A stretch of DNA of 64,000 bases from Algoriphagus boritolerans DSM 17298 = JCM 18970 (GTDB taxonomy: Bacteria; Bacteroidota; Bacteroidia; Cytophagales; Cyclobacteriaceae): NCBI RefSeq assembly GCF_900108085.1, contig NZ_FNVR01000021.1:1-64000 (forward strand), given 5' to 3'. A model generated the notes under the pieces. It saw only the letters and a program-made list of their open reading frames with translations, searched no databases and was not told the DNA's origin. A program made the position numbers and the translations under genes. Below are positions 43,203 through 52,101 of this stretch, one piece after another; within the stretch, counting starts at the first letter, position 1; each line of letters opens with the position of its first letter.

Positions 43203-45062
43203 ATGAAGAAATTTTTAACTGCCGCGATTTTGGCAACTTCGGCTTTTTCCTGTCAAGCGCCAAAGCCACAAGAATCAGAGCCTATGAAACCCCAAAAAAT
43301 AGTTGTTTATCAGGTGTTTACCCGTCTCTTCGGAAATACGAATACCACCAACAAACCCTGGGGAACCAAGGAAGAAAATGGCGTCGGCAAGTTCAACGAC
43401 TTTACGGATACCGCTTTGGAAGAGATCAAAAAGCTGGGGGTATCGCACATCTGGTATACAGGGGTGCCGCACCATGGCGTGATCGGATCTTTTCCTGAAA
43501 TCGGAGTCAAATCGGATGATCCCGATGTAATCAAAGGCCGTGCGGGTTCGCCCTATGCCGTACGGGATTACTATCAGGTCAATCCGGATTTGGCGGTGGA
43601 TGTGACCAAGCGGATGGAAGAGTTTGAGGCGTTGATTGAGCGAACTCACCAACATGGAATGAAGGTGATCATTGATATTGTACCCAACCACGTTTCCAGA
43701 CATTATGAGGGAAAAAACAATCCGGAAGGAGTTTCTGATTTTGGGGCCAAAGATGACAAATCGGTCGTCTACGCCCGGAACAATAACTTTTACTACATCC
43801 CGGGACAAAGTTTTAAAGTGCCTGAAGCTAAGAACAACTATAAGCCACTCGGTGGAGAAAAGCATCCATTTGCCGATGGGAAATTTGAAGAAAATCCAGC
43901 CAAATGGACTGGAAATGGTTCAAGAATGTCCCAACCTGATTTCTACGATTGGTATGAGACCGTCAAGATCAACTATGGTGTCAGCCCCGACGGTCAAAAA
44001 GATTTTGACGAATTGCCTGCCGATGCAGATTCTTTGGATTGGAAGGCGCACTATGATTTTTGGCAGGGAAAAGATGTACCGGATTCATGGAAAAAATTCC
44101 AGGACATCACCCAGTTTTGGTTAGGTAAAGGCATAGATGGGTTTCGGTTTGATATGGCCGAGATGGTGCCGGTAGAATTTTGGTCCTACCTCAATTCCCA
44201 TATCAAAAACACCAATCCGGAGGCTTTTCTTTTGGCTGAAGTGTACAACCCGACACTTTACCGGGACTATATCCGCAAGGGAAAAATGGATTACCTCTAC
44301 GACAAGGTGGAGCTTTATGATACCCTGAAGCACATCATCCAAGGTACCGGATCAACAGACCATCTTGTTCCGATTCAGGCCGGAAAAGCGGATATCGAGG
44401 AACACATGTTGCACTTTTTGGAAAATCACGACGAACAGCGAATTGCCAGTCCGGAGTTTGCCGGCAATCCCTGGAAAGCCCTACCTGCGATGGTAGTCTC
44501 CGCGACGGTCAGCACAGCGCCAATTATGATTTATTTCGGGCAGGAAGTGGGCGAACCCGGAGCTGAAAAGGCCGGATTTGGGGAGCCGAGCCGCACGTCC
44601 ATTTTTGACTATATTGGAGTACCGCAGCATCAGAAGTGGATGAACGGGGGAAAATTTGACGGAGGACAGCTTTCGGAAAATGAAAAAGCGCTGCGGAACT
44701 ACTACTCTGAGGTGCTGAACTTCACCCGAAACAGTTCTGCCCTGATGGGTGAATATCTGGAGCTGCACACCTTCAATCGCCATGAAAACTCGGATTATAC
44801 GGACAAAGTCTTCGCTTTTGCCCGCTGGGACGAAAGCCAAAAGCTAATTGTGGTTACCAACTTCGACCAATTAAAATCGGTGAAAACGACGCTTAAACTT
44901 TCCCCGGAACTGCTGAAAGCTTGGAATCTGCAAGTTGGAGAGCGGGAAATTCAGGAAGTGATGTTTGGAAAAAAGAAAACCAAGTTGCGGGTGACTGAGT
45001 CTGATGCGGAGATCGATCTGGACTTTGGGCCGCTGGAGTCGGCGGTGTTTGAGATACGATGA
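43203..45062 (+). CDS. GH13 alpha-amylase-family lipoprotein
   Basis: A 619-residue glycoside hydrolase family 13 enzyme with a lipobox (SAFSC, Cys17), so anchored in an envelope membrane and probably surface-exposed. Region I is DIVPNHVSRHYEG, region II GIDGFRFDMAEM with nucleophile Asp317, region III LLAEVY with acid/base Glu346, and region IV LENHDEQRI with Asp410; all catalytic residues are intact. The C-terminal beta domain is present. It likely degrades alpha-glucans or maltooligosaccharides. No SusC/SusD pair is adjacent, so it is not part of a classical starch utilisation locus. Confidence 0.92.
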   Translation: MKKFLTAAILATSAFSCQAPKPQESEPMKPQKIVVYQVFTRLFGNTNTTNKPWGTKEENGVGKFNDFTDTALEEIKKLGVSHIWYTGVPHHGVIGSFPEIGVKSDDPDVIKGRAGSPYAVRDYYQVNPDLAVDVTKRMEEFEALIERTHQHGMKVIIDIVPNHVSRHYEGKNNPEGVSDFGAKDDKSVVYARNNNFYYIPGQSFKVPEAKNNYKPLGGEKHPFADGKFEENPAKWTGNGSRMSQPDFYDWYETVKINYGVSPDGQKDFDELPADADSLDWKAHYDFWQGKDVPDSWKKFQDITQFWLGKGIDGFRFDMAEMVPVEFWSYLNSHIKNTNPEAFLLAEVYNPTLYRDYIRKGKMDYLYDKVELYDTLKHIIQGTGSTDHLVPIQAGKADIEEHMLHFLENHDEQRIASPEFAGNPWKALPAMVVSATVSTAPIMIYFGQEVGEPGAEKAGFGEPSRTSIFDYIGVPQHQKWMNGGKFDGGQLSENEKALRNYYSEVLNFTRNSSALMGEYLELHTFNRHENSDYTDKVFAFARWDESQKLIVVTNFDQLKSVKTTLKLSPELLKAWNLQVGEREIQEVMFGKKKTKLRVTESDAEIDLDFGPLESAVFEIR

Positions 45063-45068
45063 GTTTTT

Positions 45069-45112
45069 CCCGCAGATTTCCGCAGAAAAAGTCACAGATT
45101 TTCGCAGATTTC
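45069..45112. repeat. Short CGCAGATTT tandem-like repeats
   Basis: CGCAGATTT, CGCAGAAAA, CACAGATTT and CGCAGATTT follow each other at 10-12 base spacing in the gap after the amylase gene. Similar strings are common intergenic sequence in Bacteroidota. The remaining gap to 45199 shows nothing else. Confidence 0.5.
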
Positions 45113-45199
45113 GTTGAAAGGACCCTAGTCAGCGGTTCTGTATTTATTGTTTTTAAGAGGAAATTTGAAAGGGTTTAGAAAATTAAGAAGAAAGGATAA

Positions 45200-46000
45200 A
45201 TGCCCCGAAAGAAAAGATCCAATGCTTGGATTTGGATCGCGTTTTTGATTTTTATGGTGGCCATGGGTTCAGGGTATTTGGTTTTTAAATTCCGAAATCA
45301 AATTGAGCGTACGATGGGCGACTTCACCAGAAAGGCCCCACCATTCACAGAAGCTTTGAAGTTTGAGCATGTTTTCTCGAATAATCCTGAGGGAATTTTG
45401 GGCATCGACGTGTCTGAATATCAGGGGAAAATTGACTTCGCTGGTCTGCAGCTTCAAATTCAAAATAGAAGAATCGACTTTGTCTTCATCCGGGCTACTA
45501 TGGGAAAAGATGGAATAGATTCGCGGTTTAAGCAGTATTGGGAAGGGTTTCGTCCACTTCCGGTTAAGCGAGGTGCCTATCACTATTATCGTCCCAATGA
45601 GAACAGTACCCTGCAGGCCCAGAATTTTATCCAAACAGCCCAACTAAATTCCGGTGACATGATTCCTGTACTGGATATCGAAAAGCACAGCACTATTCAA
45701 TCCAAGGACAAACTTCGGGAAGGATTGAAAAACTGGTTGAAAATAGTTGAGGCCCACTATGGCCTCAAGCCGATGATTTACACCGGAGATCGGTTTTTCT
45801 GGGATGTCCTGCATGATCATGGATTTGATGAATATCCAATATGGGTGGCCAATTACAACCAAATCGTGGAACCGGAAACCGAAGATTGGACCATCTGGCA
45901 ATTTTCGGAAAAAGGCAGTTTGCCGGGAATTGGAGAGAAAATTGATTTGAATGTGTTGGTCGGGGGAAAAAATAGATTGAATGAGCTTTTGATTCAGTAG
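45200..46000 (+). CDS. GH25-family lysozyme-like muramidase, membrane-anchored
   Basis: A 266-residue protein with an N-terminal basic stretch and one membrane helix (about residues 10-28, WIWIAFLIFMVAMGSGYLV), followed by a GH25 TIM-like domain. The motif is GIDVSEYQGKIDF (catalytic Asp), then FVFIRATMGKDGIDSRF, RGAYHYYRPNENS and PVLDIEKHS with the DIE acid. GH25 enzymes cleave the MurNAc-GlcNAc bond of peptidoglycan, so a role in wall remodelling or competition is likely. It is monocistronic, 137 bases behind the amylase gene. Confidence 0.9.
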   Translation: MPRKKRSNAWIWIAFLIFMVAMGSGYLVFKFRNQIERTMGDFTRKAPPFTEALKFEHVFSNNPEGILGIDVSEYQGKIDFAGLQLQIQNRRIDFVFIRATMGKDGIDSRFKQYWEGFRPLPVKRGAYHYYRPNENSTLQAQNFIQTAQLNSGDMIPVLDIEKHSTIQSKDKLREGLKNWLKIVEAHYGLKPMIYTGDRFFWDVLHDHGFDEYPIWVANYNQIVEPETEDWTIWQFSEKGSLPGIGEKIDLNVLVGGKNRLNELLIQ

Positions 46001-46161
46001 GCTAGTTCGTTGCTTGAGGTTTGCAAACTCGAGAAATTATTTAGACAATCTGACCTTAAACCCAAAGTGTATTTTATAGTTTAACCAAGTAGGAGATTAT
46101 TCAGTTGATTCCAATGCTTTTAAAGAAAAAGATTTTTTTAATCGATCACTTATAAATGTGT

Positions 46162-47325
46162 TCATTTTAAATTCAAGAATTCCATCACTGTCTCATTACC
46201 ATTTAATGCCTGTAATGGAATTGGGTTTCTATCATTAAAAACCCGGAGTTCCTCCGCCGAAAGTAAGGTCACAAAACGCTCATCAAATCCGTCCTGATAG
46301 GGAATGCGACCGGCATTGAGCCCAAGATAATGTCCAAAGAAATTATAGACCGCTGCCCGTTTGTTTTTCCCATAATCATGACGCTCACCTGGTAGGTGAA
46401 CATTAGCTGTTCTACTATCTGCCTCATAGGCGGCATACACATTTTGTACATAGGGAAACTCAATTCTTGGCGTGTTCTTAGTCCAATCTCCCCCATCCGA
46501 AACCAACAGCATGGGCCTTGGAGCTGCCAAAGCTGCGATTTCCACATTGTTGGTTTGGTGGCTTGCGCTTTTGTGAATCGGCATTCCGCTTTCGCAAGTA
46601 CAGCCTCCGAAGAAGTAGGCAGAAACCATCACCACGGGAGCGGAAACGGTAATTCTTGGATCCAAAGCAGTAATCAGGATGGTCTGTGTACCTCCTCCGG
46701 ATTCACCGGTCACGCCGATTCGCTTCGAATCCACATCTGGCCGCGAAATCAGGTAATCGATCACCCGTTGGGAATTGAAGGTTTGGAGCGTGAGGGCGAT
46801 CGGAATTTTATGGTCCACTTGTTTGGAATCCCCGTAGCCAATCATGTCAAAGGCAAATACCACGGCACCCATTCGGGCAAAAGTAGCACTTCGCTTTTGC
46901 ATGCTTTCCCCAAAGCGAAGATCCGGACCATGTCCATGCACACTTAGGATTGCAGGACTTTTGGTGAACGGAGCCGGATTAAGCGGGCGGTATAGGTTGC
47001 CAGTGATGAAAAATCCGGGGAAGCTTTCGATCGCTATGTTTTCTACGATGTATCCATCCATTTCCCGGGTACTGTGGATGATGGTGTTGAAAGAAGCTGT
47101 TCGGGCTGGCATTTGCTCGAGTTTCATGCCATCGATGATGCCCTTTCGGATCACTTTGGCTCGCTTTTCCCAATCTGCTTGGGTGGTCCATTCCAAGGCA
47201 GTCTTTTTCATAAAAATGGCTGCCTCATCCTCAGACCAATAGGCACCTTGACACAGTAGGTTTTCCTGAGCAAAAACTCCGCTAATCAACCAAAAGAGAA
47301 AATAGAGACTCAAGATTCTTTTCAT
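46162..47325 (-). CDS. Exported acetyl-xylan-esterase-like alpha/beta hydrolase
   Basis: A 387-residue secreted hydrolase with a Sec signal (LYFLFWLISGVFA then QE). The alpha/beta-hydrolase core has the oxyanion segment LSVHGHGPDLRFGE, a nucleophile elbow GVTGESGGGTQT (Ser209), acid in the MLLVSDGGDWT region and His in LPGERHDYGKNKR. It resembles the Abhydrolase_7/acetyl-xylan esterase group, which are often polysaccharide deacetylases. It is isolated, convergent with the lysozyme gene and divergent from the F420-reductase-like gene. Confidence 0.82.
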   Translation of the reverse strand: MKRILSLYFLFWLISGVFAQENLLCQGAYWSEDEAAIFMKKTALEWTTQADWEKRAKVIRKGIIDGMKLEQMPARTASFNTIIHSTREMDGYIVENIAIESFPGFFITGNLYRPLNPAPFTKSPAILSVHGHGPDLRFGESMQKRSATFARMGAVVFAFDMIGYGDSKQVDHKIPIALTLQTFNSQRVIDYLISRPDVDSKRIGVTGESGGGTQTILITALDPRITVSAPVVMVSAYFFGGCTCESGMPIHKSASHQTNNVEIAALAAPRPMLLVSDGGDWTKNTPRIEFPYVQNVYAAYEADSRTANVHLPGERHDYGKNKRAAVYNFFGHYLGLNAGRIPYQDGFDERFVTLLSAEELRVFNDRNPIPLQALNGNETVMEFLNLK

Positions 47326-47755
47326 AAGTATTGGTTTTAAAATTATGGGATGATCATTGCCATTTCATTAGGTTCAGAGTCGGTCTGGTGAGCCTTCTCA
47401 TGGAGGAAGTCCTCTGAGTTGGCTTCAATGAGTTTCAATAGATCTCTCCAATCCTCACTCACGATTAAAGGAATTATTTCTAACTAAAAGATAGAATTTA
47501 TTTTAAAAAAATCTGACCTGTCATCAGATTTGTGAAATTTTTGATTTTGGGCCAATCTGCATTGCCTTCCTGGAGGGAGGTTTCCTATTCTCCACTCCCT
47601 TCATTTTGTACAAAATGTTTAAAGAAAAGCAAGTCAACTAATTTCAGTTGTATAAAATAACATTAAAATGGAACTGATTTTCAGGCAAATCTGTCATAGG
47701 TAAGCCTATGAACTTTTCGATAGGTCAAATACTATAAATTTTAAATCAAAATTGC
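47326..47755. other. 430-base gap between divergent genes
   Basis: No gene is supported here. The only structured element is the inverted repeat at 47695-47710. The rest is ordinary AT-rich intergenic sequence expected to hold the two divergent promoters. Confidence 0.5.
47695..47710. promoter_or_regulatory. Possible operator upstream of the F420-reductase-like gene
   Basis: CATAGG-taag-CCTATG is a perfect 6-bp inverted repeat, 45 bases before the start at 47756. A further half-site GATAGG follows at 47719-47724. Confidence 0.35.
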
Positions 47756-48334
47756 ATGAAAAAAGTAGGCGTTTTAGGGTCGGGTGTTGTGGGAAGAACA
47801 TTGGCTGATGGATTTGAAAAACGGGGCTATGAGGTAATGCTGGGAACCGGAAACCCGAAAAAACTTTTGGATTGGCAGTCTGGAACGAACGGAAAAGTGG
47901 GAAGTTTTGAGAAAGCTGCGGATTTTGGAGATGTCATTGTTCTTGCCGTCAAGGGAACTGCAGCACTTACAATCGTGGAGCAAGTCAAGGTGGGGATCAG
48001 TGACAAATTGGTTTTGGATGTGACTAACCCGATCTCTGACGAAAAACCCAAAGATGGTGTGCGTAAATTTTTTACCGGTCCTGATGAATCATTGATGGAA
48101 AAACTTCAGGAACTGGTTCCTGAAGCACATTTTGTAAAGGCCTTTAATTACATGGATAGCAAATCCATGGTAAACTCAGCCAAATCCAAGGCGCAGGTCA
48201 TGAATATCTGTGGAAATGAAGATGCCGCAAAAGCAGAAGCAAAGGAGGTTTTAGCCCAATTTGGATTCAAATCCAAAGACCTTGGAAAAGCTGAATTAGC
48301 CCGAGAAATTGAGCAAATGGCCATCGCGCTTTGA
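47756..48334 (+). CDS. NADPH-dependent F420 reductase-like oxidoreductase
   Basis: A 192-residue Rossmann protein of the NADP-oxidoreductase coenzyme F420-dependent (F420_oxidored) superfamily. The dinucleotide motif is VGVLGSGVVGRTLADGF at the N-terminus, with GTGNPKK after beta-2 that suits NADPH, and LDVTNPISDEKPKDG and FVKAFNYMDSKSM are typical. Since Bacteroidota are not known to use F420, the true acceptor is probably another flavin or small molecule. It is monocistronic, ended by a clear terminator, with a possible operator upstream. Confidence 0.83.
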   Translation: MKKVGVLGSGVVGRTLADGFEKRGYEVMLGTGNPKKLLDWQSGTNGKVGSFEKAADFGDVIVLAVKGTAALTIVEQVKVGISDKLVLDVTNPISDEKPKDGVRKFFTGPDESLMEKLQELVPEAHFVKAFNYMDSKSMVNSAKSKAQVMNICGNEDAAKAEAKEVLAQFGFKSKDLGKAELAREIEQMAIAL

Positions 48335-48369
48335 TTGAGATTCAATCCCGCTGTGTTGAATTTTTAAAT

Positions 48370-48394
48370 CCAGACCTCCAAGTCTGGTTTTTTT
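48370..48394 (+). terminator. Rho-independent terminator after the F420-reductase-like gene
   Basis: CCAGAC pairs with GTCTGG around a 6-base loop and is followed by seven T. Confidence 0.8.
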
Positions 48395-48478
48395 ATTCCT
48401 GCCAATAAATCAGGTTGCTGACGCAATGAGCAGGAAAAATTGATAGATCAACGCAAAAATACAGTTATTTTTTAATGT

Positions 48479-48486
48479 TAGCTTTG
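48479..48486 (+). promoter_or_regulatory. Possible -7 box of the antiporter gene
   Basis: TAGCTTTG fits TAnnTTTG, 56 bases before the chosen start at 48542. No clear -33 TTG is seen. Confidence 0.3.
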
Positions 48487-48541
48487 AGGCTTGGATCAAG
48501 CAAATGATTCGGGCGATGTTGAATTTCTTTTACTCATACCT

Positions 48542-49498
48542 ATGATTTTACAGATAGTCCTATTGGTTGGCGGATTGATTTTATTGGTCAAAGGAGCCGA
48601 TTGGTTGGTAGATGGTGCATCCGTTTTAGCCAAGAAAAATAACATTTCTGATTTGGCGATTGGCCTTACCATTGTAGCATTTGGAACCTCAGCGCCGGAG
48701 TTGGTGGTCAATGCAGTGGCCGCCTCAGGTAATTATCCCGAGATAGTCTTCGGCAATGTAATCGGTTCCAATAACTTCAATCTATTGGCCATTCTTGGGA
48801 TTGCAGGGTTGATCACACCCTTGGCAGTTCAATCCAGCACGGTGTGGAAAGAGATTCCATTTTCATTTCTGGCTGCAATTGTCCTGTTCTTTTTGGCAAA
48901 TAATTACTTTTTAGCAGATCCTGCCCATCTTTCACGCTACGATGGGTTTGTTTTGCTCGGGTTTTTCGGTGCATTTCTATACTATGTAGCTACTCAACTA
49001 AAGGTTGATCCAAATACGGATGTCGTTGGGAACAAAGATTATTCTACGTTAAAAATCTGGTTTTTAATTATCGGGGGACTTGTTGGACTGGTAGGCGGAG
49101 GAAAACTGGTCGTGGACAATGCTGTTTCTATTGCCCAGGCCTTGGGAGTCAGTGAAAAAATCATCGGACTTACCATCATTGCGGCCGGGACCTCCCTCCC
49201 TGAGTTGGCGACTTCGGTGGTAGCAGCGATGAAAAAGAATGCGGATATCGCAATTGGAAACATCGTCGGTTCAAATATTTTCAACATCTTGTTGGTACTT
49301 GGAGTAAGTGCTTTGGTTCGTCCACTTGATTTCAACCCGGCATTCAACACGGACCTTTATTTACTTTCTGCAGGCACTATCTTCTTGTTTCTTTCCATGT
49401 TTATCGGGAAAAAACAACGTCTCGATAGATGGCAGGCGGCACTTATGTTGGTGATTTTTGTCTCTTATACCACATATTTAGTCATGCTGGAACTTTGA
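48542..49498 (+). CDS. Calcium/sodium antiporter (CaCA family)
   Basis: An integral membrane exchanger of about 318 residues with roughly ten helices in two inverted halves. The two alpha repeats are visible: GTSAPELVVNAVAA then GNVIGSNNFN in the first half and GTSLPELATSVVAA then GNIVGSNIFN in the second, holding the ion-binding acidic residues. It resembles the YrbG/CaxA group. The ATG at 48542 is chosen; an upstream in-frame TTG at 48491 would add 17 polar residues before the first helix. It is monocistronic with a terminator. Confidence 0.92.
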   Translation: MILQIVLLVGGLILLVKGADWLVDGASVLAKKNNISDLAIGLTIVAFGTSAPELVVNAVAASGNYPEIVFGNVIGSNNFNLLAILGIAGLITPLAVQSSTVWKEIPFSFLAAIVLFFLANNYFLADPAHLSRYDGFVLLGFFGAFLYYVATQLKVDPNTDVVGNKDYSTLKIWFLIIGGLVGLVGGGKLVVDNAVSIAQALGVSEKIIGLTIIAAGTSLPELATSVVAAMKKNADIAIGNIVGSNIFNILLVLGVSALVRPLDFNPAFNTDLYLLSAGTIFLFLSMFIGKKQRLDRWQAALMLVIFVSYTTYLVMLEL

Positions 49499-49519
49499 TC
49501 CCTCAGGTTTGTCTTTTTT

Positions 49520-49550
49520 AAAAGGTTTCGTAGCTGAAACCTTTTTTTTT
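49520..49550 (+). terminator. Rho-independent terminator after the antiporter gene
   Basis: AAAAGGTTTC pairs with GAAACCTTTT (10 bp, 6-base loop), then a run of T. Confidence 0.85.
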
Positions 49551-49649
49551 GCCATTTGTAAAAATCAGGATGGTTTCGAAGGGCAGAGGTTCTAAATTTC
49601 AGGCGGTTGGATTAAAATAATTTTTGATTTAGCCCAGAAACCCAAACCT

Positions 49650-52037
49650 ATGAAGCCTATTTTTAAAAAGAACATCCTGATTCTTTTGTTGTTTTTTCTA
49701 AGTATTGCTAATTCCCACGCACAGCAAAATAGAGGAAGAATCAAGGGATCTATCATTGATAAATCAAGCTCAGAACCTCTTCCATTCACCACAATAGGTG
49801 TTTTTTCACAAAAAGACAGCTTGGTTGGAGGCGGAATTTCGGATGAAAACGGAAAATTTTCCATCGATTTACCTTTTGGAAGATTCTATGCCTTGATCGA
49901 ATTTATGGGCTTTGAGGCTCAAAAAACGAATGTTTTCACCCTTAGCAGGGAAAATCAAAACTTGGATCTTGGAGAAATCGGACTTTCCACCACTGCTTCG
50001 GACCTCAGTGAAGTGGTGGTCCAAGGTGAAAAAACAATCATGGAGCTTTCCCTGGATAAGCGAATCTTCAATGTCGGTAAAGACTTGGCTAATGCCGGGG
50101 GAAATGCCTCGGATATCTTGATGAACTTACCTTCAGTAGCAGTAGACCCCGAAGGAAATGTCCGCCTTCGTGGCTCCGCCAATGTGCGGATTCTGATTGA
50201 TGGTAAGCCCTCCGGTTTGGTGAGTTTCAAAGGTAGCAGCGGGCTTCGCCAACTTCCTGCCAATATGGTCGAGCGTGTGGAGGTCATCACCAATCCATCA
50301 GCACGCTACGAGGCCGAAGGTATGGCTGGGGTGATCAATATCATTCTAAAAAAAGACAGCAAGCAGGGGTTCAATGGTTCCTTTGAGCTGATTGCGGGTT
50401 ATCCTGTGAATACGGGTTTCACGACCAATCTCAATTACCGACATAAACGAATCAACTGGTTTATCAATTACGGGTTGGCCTATAGACGGACACCGGGTAT
50501 CAGCGAGCTTTACCAAGAAGTGTACAATCAGGACGGCACCACTTCCATCCTGAGTCAAAACAATTCCATTAGGGTTACTGGCCTGAATAATAACCTACGG
50601 GGTGGATTGGATTATTATTTCAATGAAAACAGCATTCTGACGGGCTCTTATCTCTGGAGAAGAAGTGATGTCAGAAGGATCACCGATATACGGTACGAGG
50701 ATTATCTGAATAGCTTTAATGATTATTTGGGCTACTCGCTGAGACGTCAGGATGAAACAGAAGCAGAGCCCAATAAAGAAGCGATAATTAACTACAAGCG
50801 GACTTTTGCGGAGAAAGGGCATGAGTTTGTAGCCTCATTTACCTACCTCAATTATTGGGAGCGATCAGATCAGCTTTTTACGGAAAATGAGTTTTCTACC
50901 CAAGGAGAAGAGATTCCTGAAGGATCTTTAGTCCAAACTTCACTGAATGACGAATATGAAAACCAGTATTTGCTTCAAATGGACTATGTAAAACCCTATG
51001 CGTCCAAAGGTAAATTGGAGACAGGGTTAAGAACCAGTTTTCGGGAAATGGAAAACGATTACCTCGTCCAGGAACAAAATGAGTCAGGAGATTTTGTGAC
51101 TCTTCCCGGATTGGATAATATCTTTTTATACAATGAAAACATCTTGGCTGCTTATGGAATCGTAGGGAACGAAACCGGAAAATGGAGTTATCAGGGTGGC
51201 TTTCGGGCAGAATACACCGATGTGGAGACCATCTTGGTAGAAACCAACGAAAATAATCCTCGGTCTTACACGAATCTGTTTCCATCGGCTCACTTGACTT
51301 ACAATTTCACTGAAGAAAATGCTTTTCAACTTAGCTATTCCAAGCGAGTCAGAAGACCGGTCTACAATGACTTGAGTCCCTATGTTACCTTTTCTGATCA
51401 GCGGAATTTTTTTAGCGGAAATCCGGATTTGGATCCGGAGTTTACCGATGCTTTTGAACTGGGACATATCAAGTATTTTGAAAAAGCAACCCTGTTTTCC
51501 ACTGTTTATTTCAGAAATACGGTGGAAAAAATAGAGAGAATCAGAGAGGTTTTAGACAATGGCTTCTCAGTTACAGCTCCGGTTAATTTAACCGGTGAAA
51601 AATCCTACGGGGTAGAGTTTAGTGGAGATTATCGGGTTAAAGACTGGTGGAAACTGGATTTTAACGCCAATTTCTTTCACGCAAGAATTGATGCCAGTAA
51701 CATCGGACGGACAGAATTGATCACGACGTATTCTTGGCTCTTTAGGCAAACTTCAAGATTCACCTTCGGTAAAGGCTGGGACGTCCAAGCCAGAGCCAAT
51801 TATGAAGCTCGCCAAAAAACTGCACAGGGTACCCGAAAGGGAATTTTCTTTATGGATCTCTCTGCCAGCAAACGAATTCTGCAAGACCGGGGAACCTTGG
51901 TTTTGAATGTAACAGATGTATTTAATACCAGAATTAACCGGGAAATCATAGAGGGCTTCAACTTCTTCACAGATAGGGAGGCTCAAATGATCCGAAGACA
52001 AACAAACCTTACCTTCGCTTATCGAATCAAGCAATAA
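49650..52037 (+). CDS. TonB-dependent outer membrane receptor (OMP_b-brl_3 type)
   Basis: A 795-residue outer membrane protein. A signal peptide (SIANSHA then QQ) leads to a carboxypeptidase-regulatory-like beta-sandwich at about residues 25-110 (GRIKGSIIDKSSSEPLPF). A plug domain follows (GNASDILMNLPSVAVDPEGN, then NVRILIDGKPSG and VEVITNPSARYEAEGMAGVINI), and a C-terminal beta-barrel ends in FAYRIKQ. This fits the outer membrane beta-barrel family 3 often found as single receptors without SusD. The ligand is unknown; the DUF5916 gene follows 64 bases later and could belong to the same function. Confidence 0.9.
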   Translation: MKPIFKKNILILLLFFLSIANSHAQQNRGRIKGSIIDKSSSEPLPFTTIGVFSQKDSLVGGGISDENGKFSIDLPFGRFYALIEFMGFEAQKTNVFTLSRENQNLDLGEIGLSTTASDLSEVVVQGEKTIMELSLDKRIFNVGKDLANAGGNASDILMNLPSVAVDPEGNVRLRGSANVRILIDGKPSGLVSFKGSSGLRQLPANMVERVEVITNPSARYEAEGMAGVINIILKKDSKQGFNGSFELIAGYPVNTGFTTNLNYRHKRINWFINYGLAYRRTPGISELYQEVYNQDGTTSILSQNNSIRVTGLNNNLRGGLDYYFNENSILTGSYLWRRSDVRRITDIRYEDYLNSFNDYLGYSLRRQDETEAEPNKEAIINYKRTFAEKGHEFVASFTYLNYWERSDQLFTENEFSTQGEEIPEGSLVQTSLNDEYENQYLLQMDYVKPYASKGKLETGLRTSFREMENDYLVQEQNESGDFVTLPGLDNIFLYNENILAAYGIVGNETGKWSYQGGFRAEYTDVETILVETNENNPRSYTNLFPSAHLTYNFTEENAFQLSYSKRVRRPVYNDLSPYVTFSDQRNFFSGNPDLDPEFTDAFELGHIKYFEKATLFSTVYFRNTVEKIERIREVLDNGFSVTAPVNLTGEKSYGVEFSGDYRVKDWWKLDFNANFFHARIDASNIGRTELITTYSWLFRQTSRFTFGKGWDVQARANYEARQKTAQGTRKGIFFMDLSASKRILQDRGTLVLNVTDVFNTRINREIIEGFNFFTDREAQMIRRQTNLTFAYRIKQ

Positions 52038-52101
52038 ACCCTCAATTGAAGCAAAAGAGAACCATATCTTGTGATTTTCTTTCGTTTTTACACCCTTCGC
52101 T

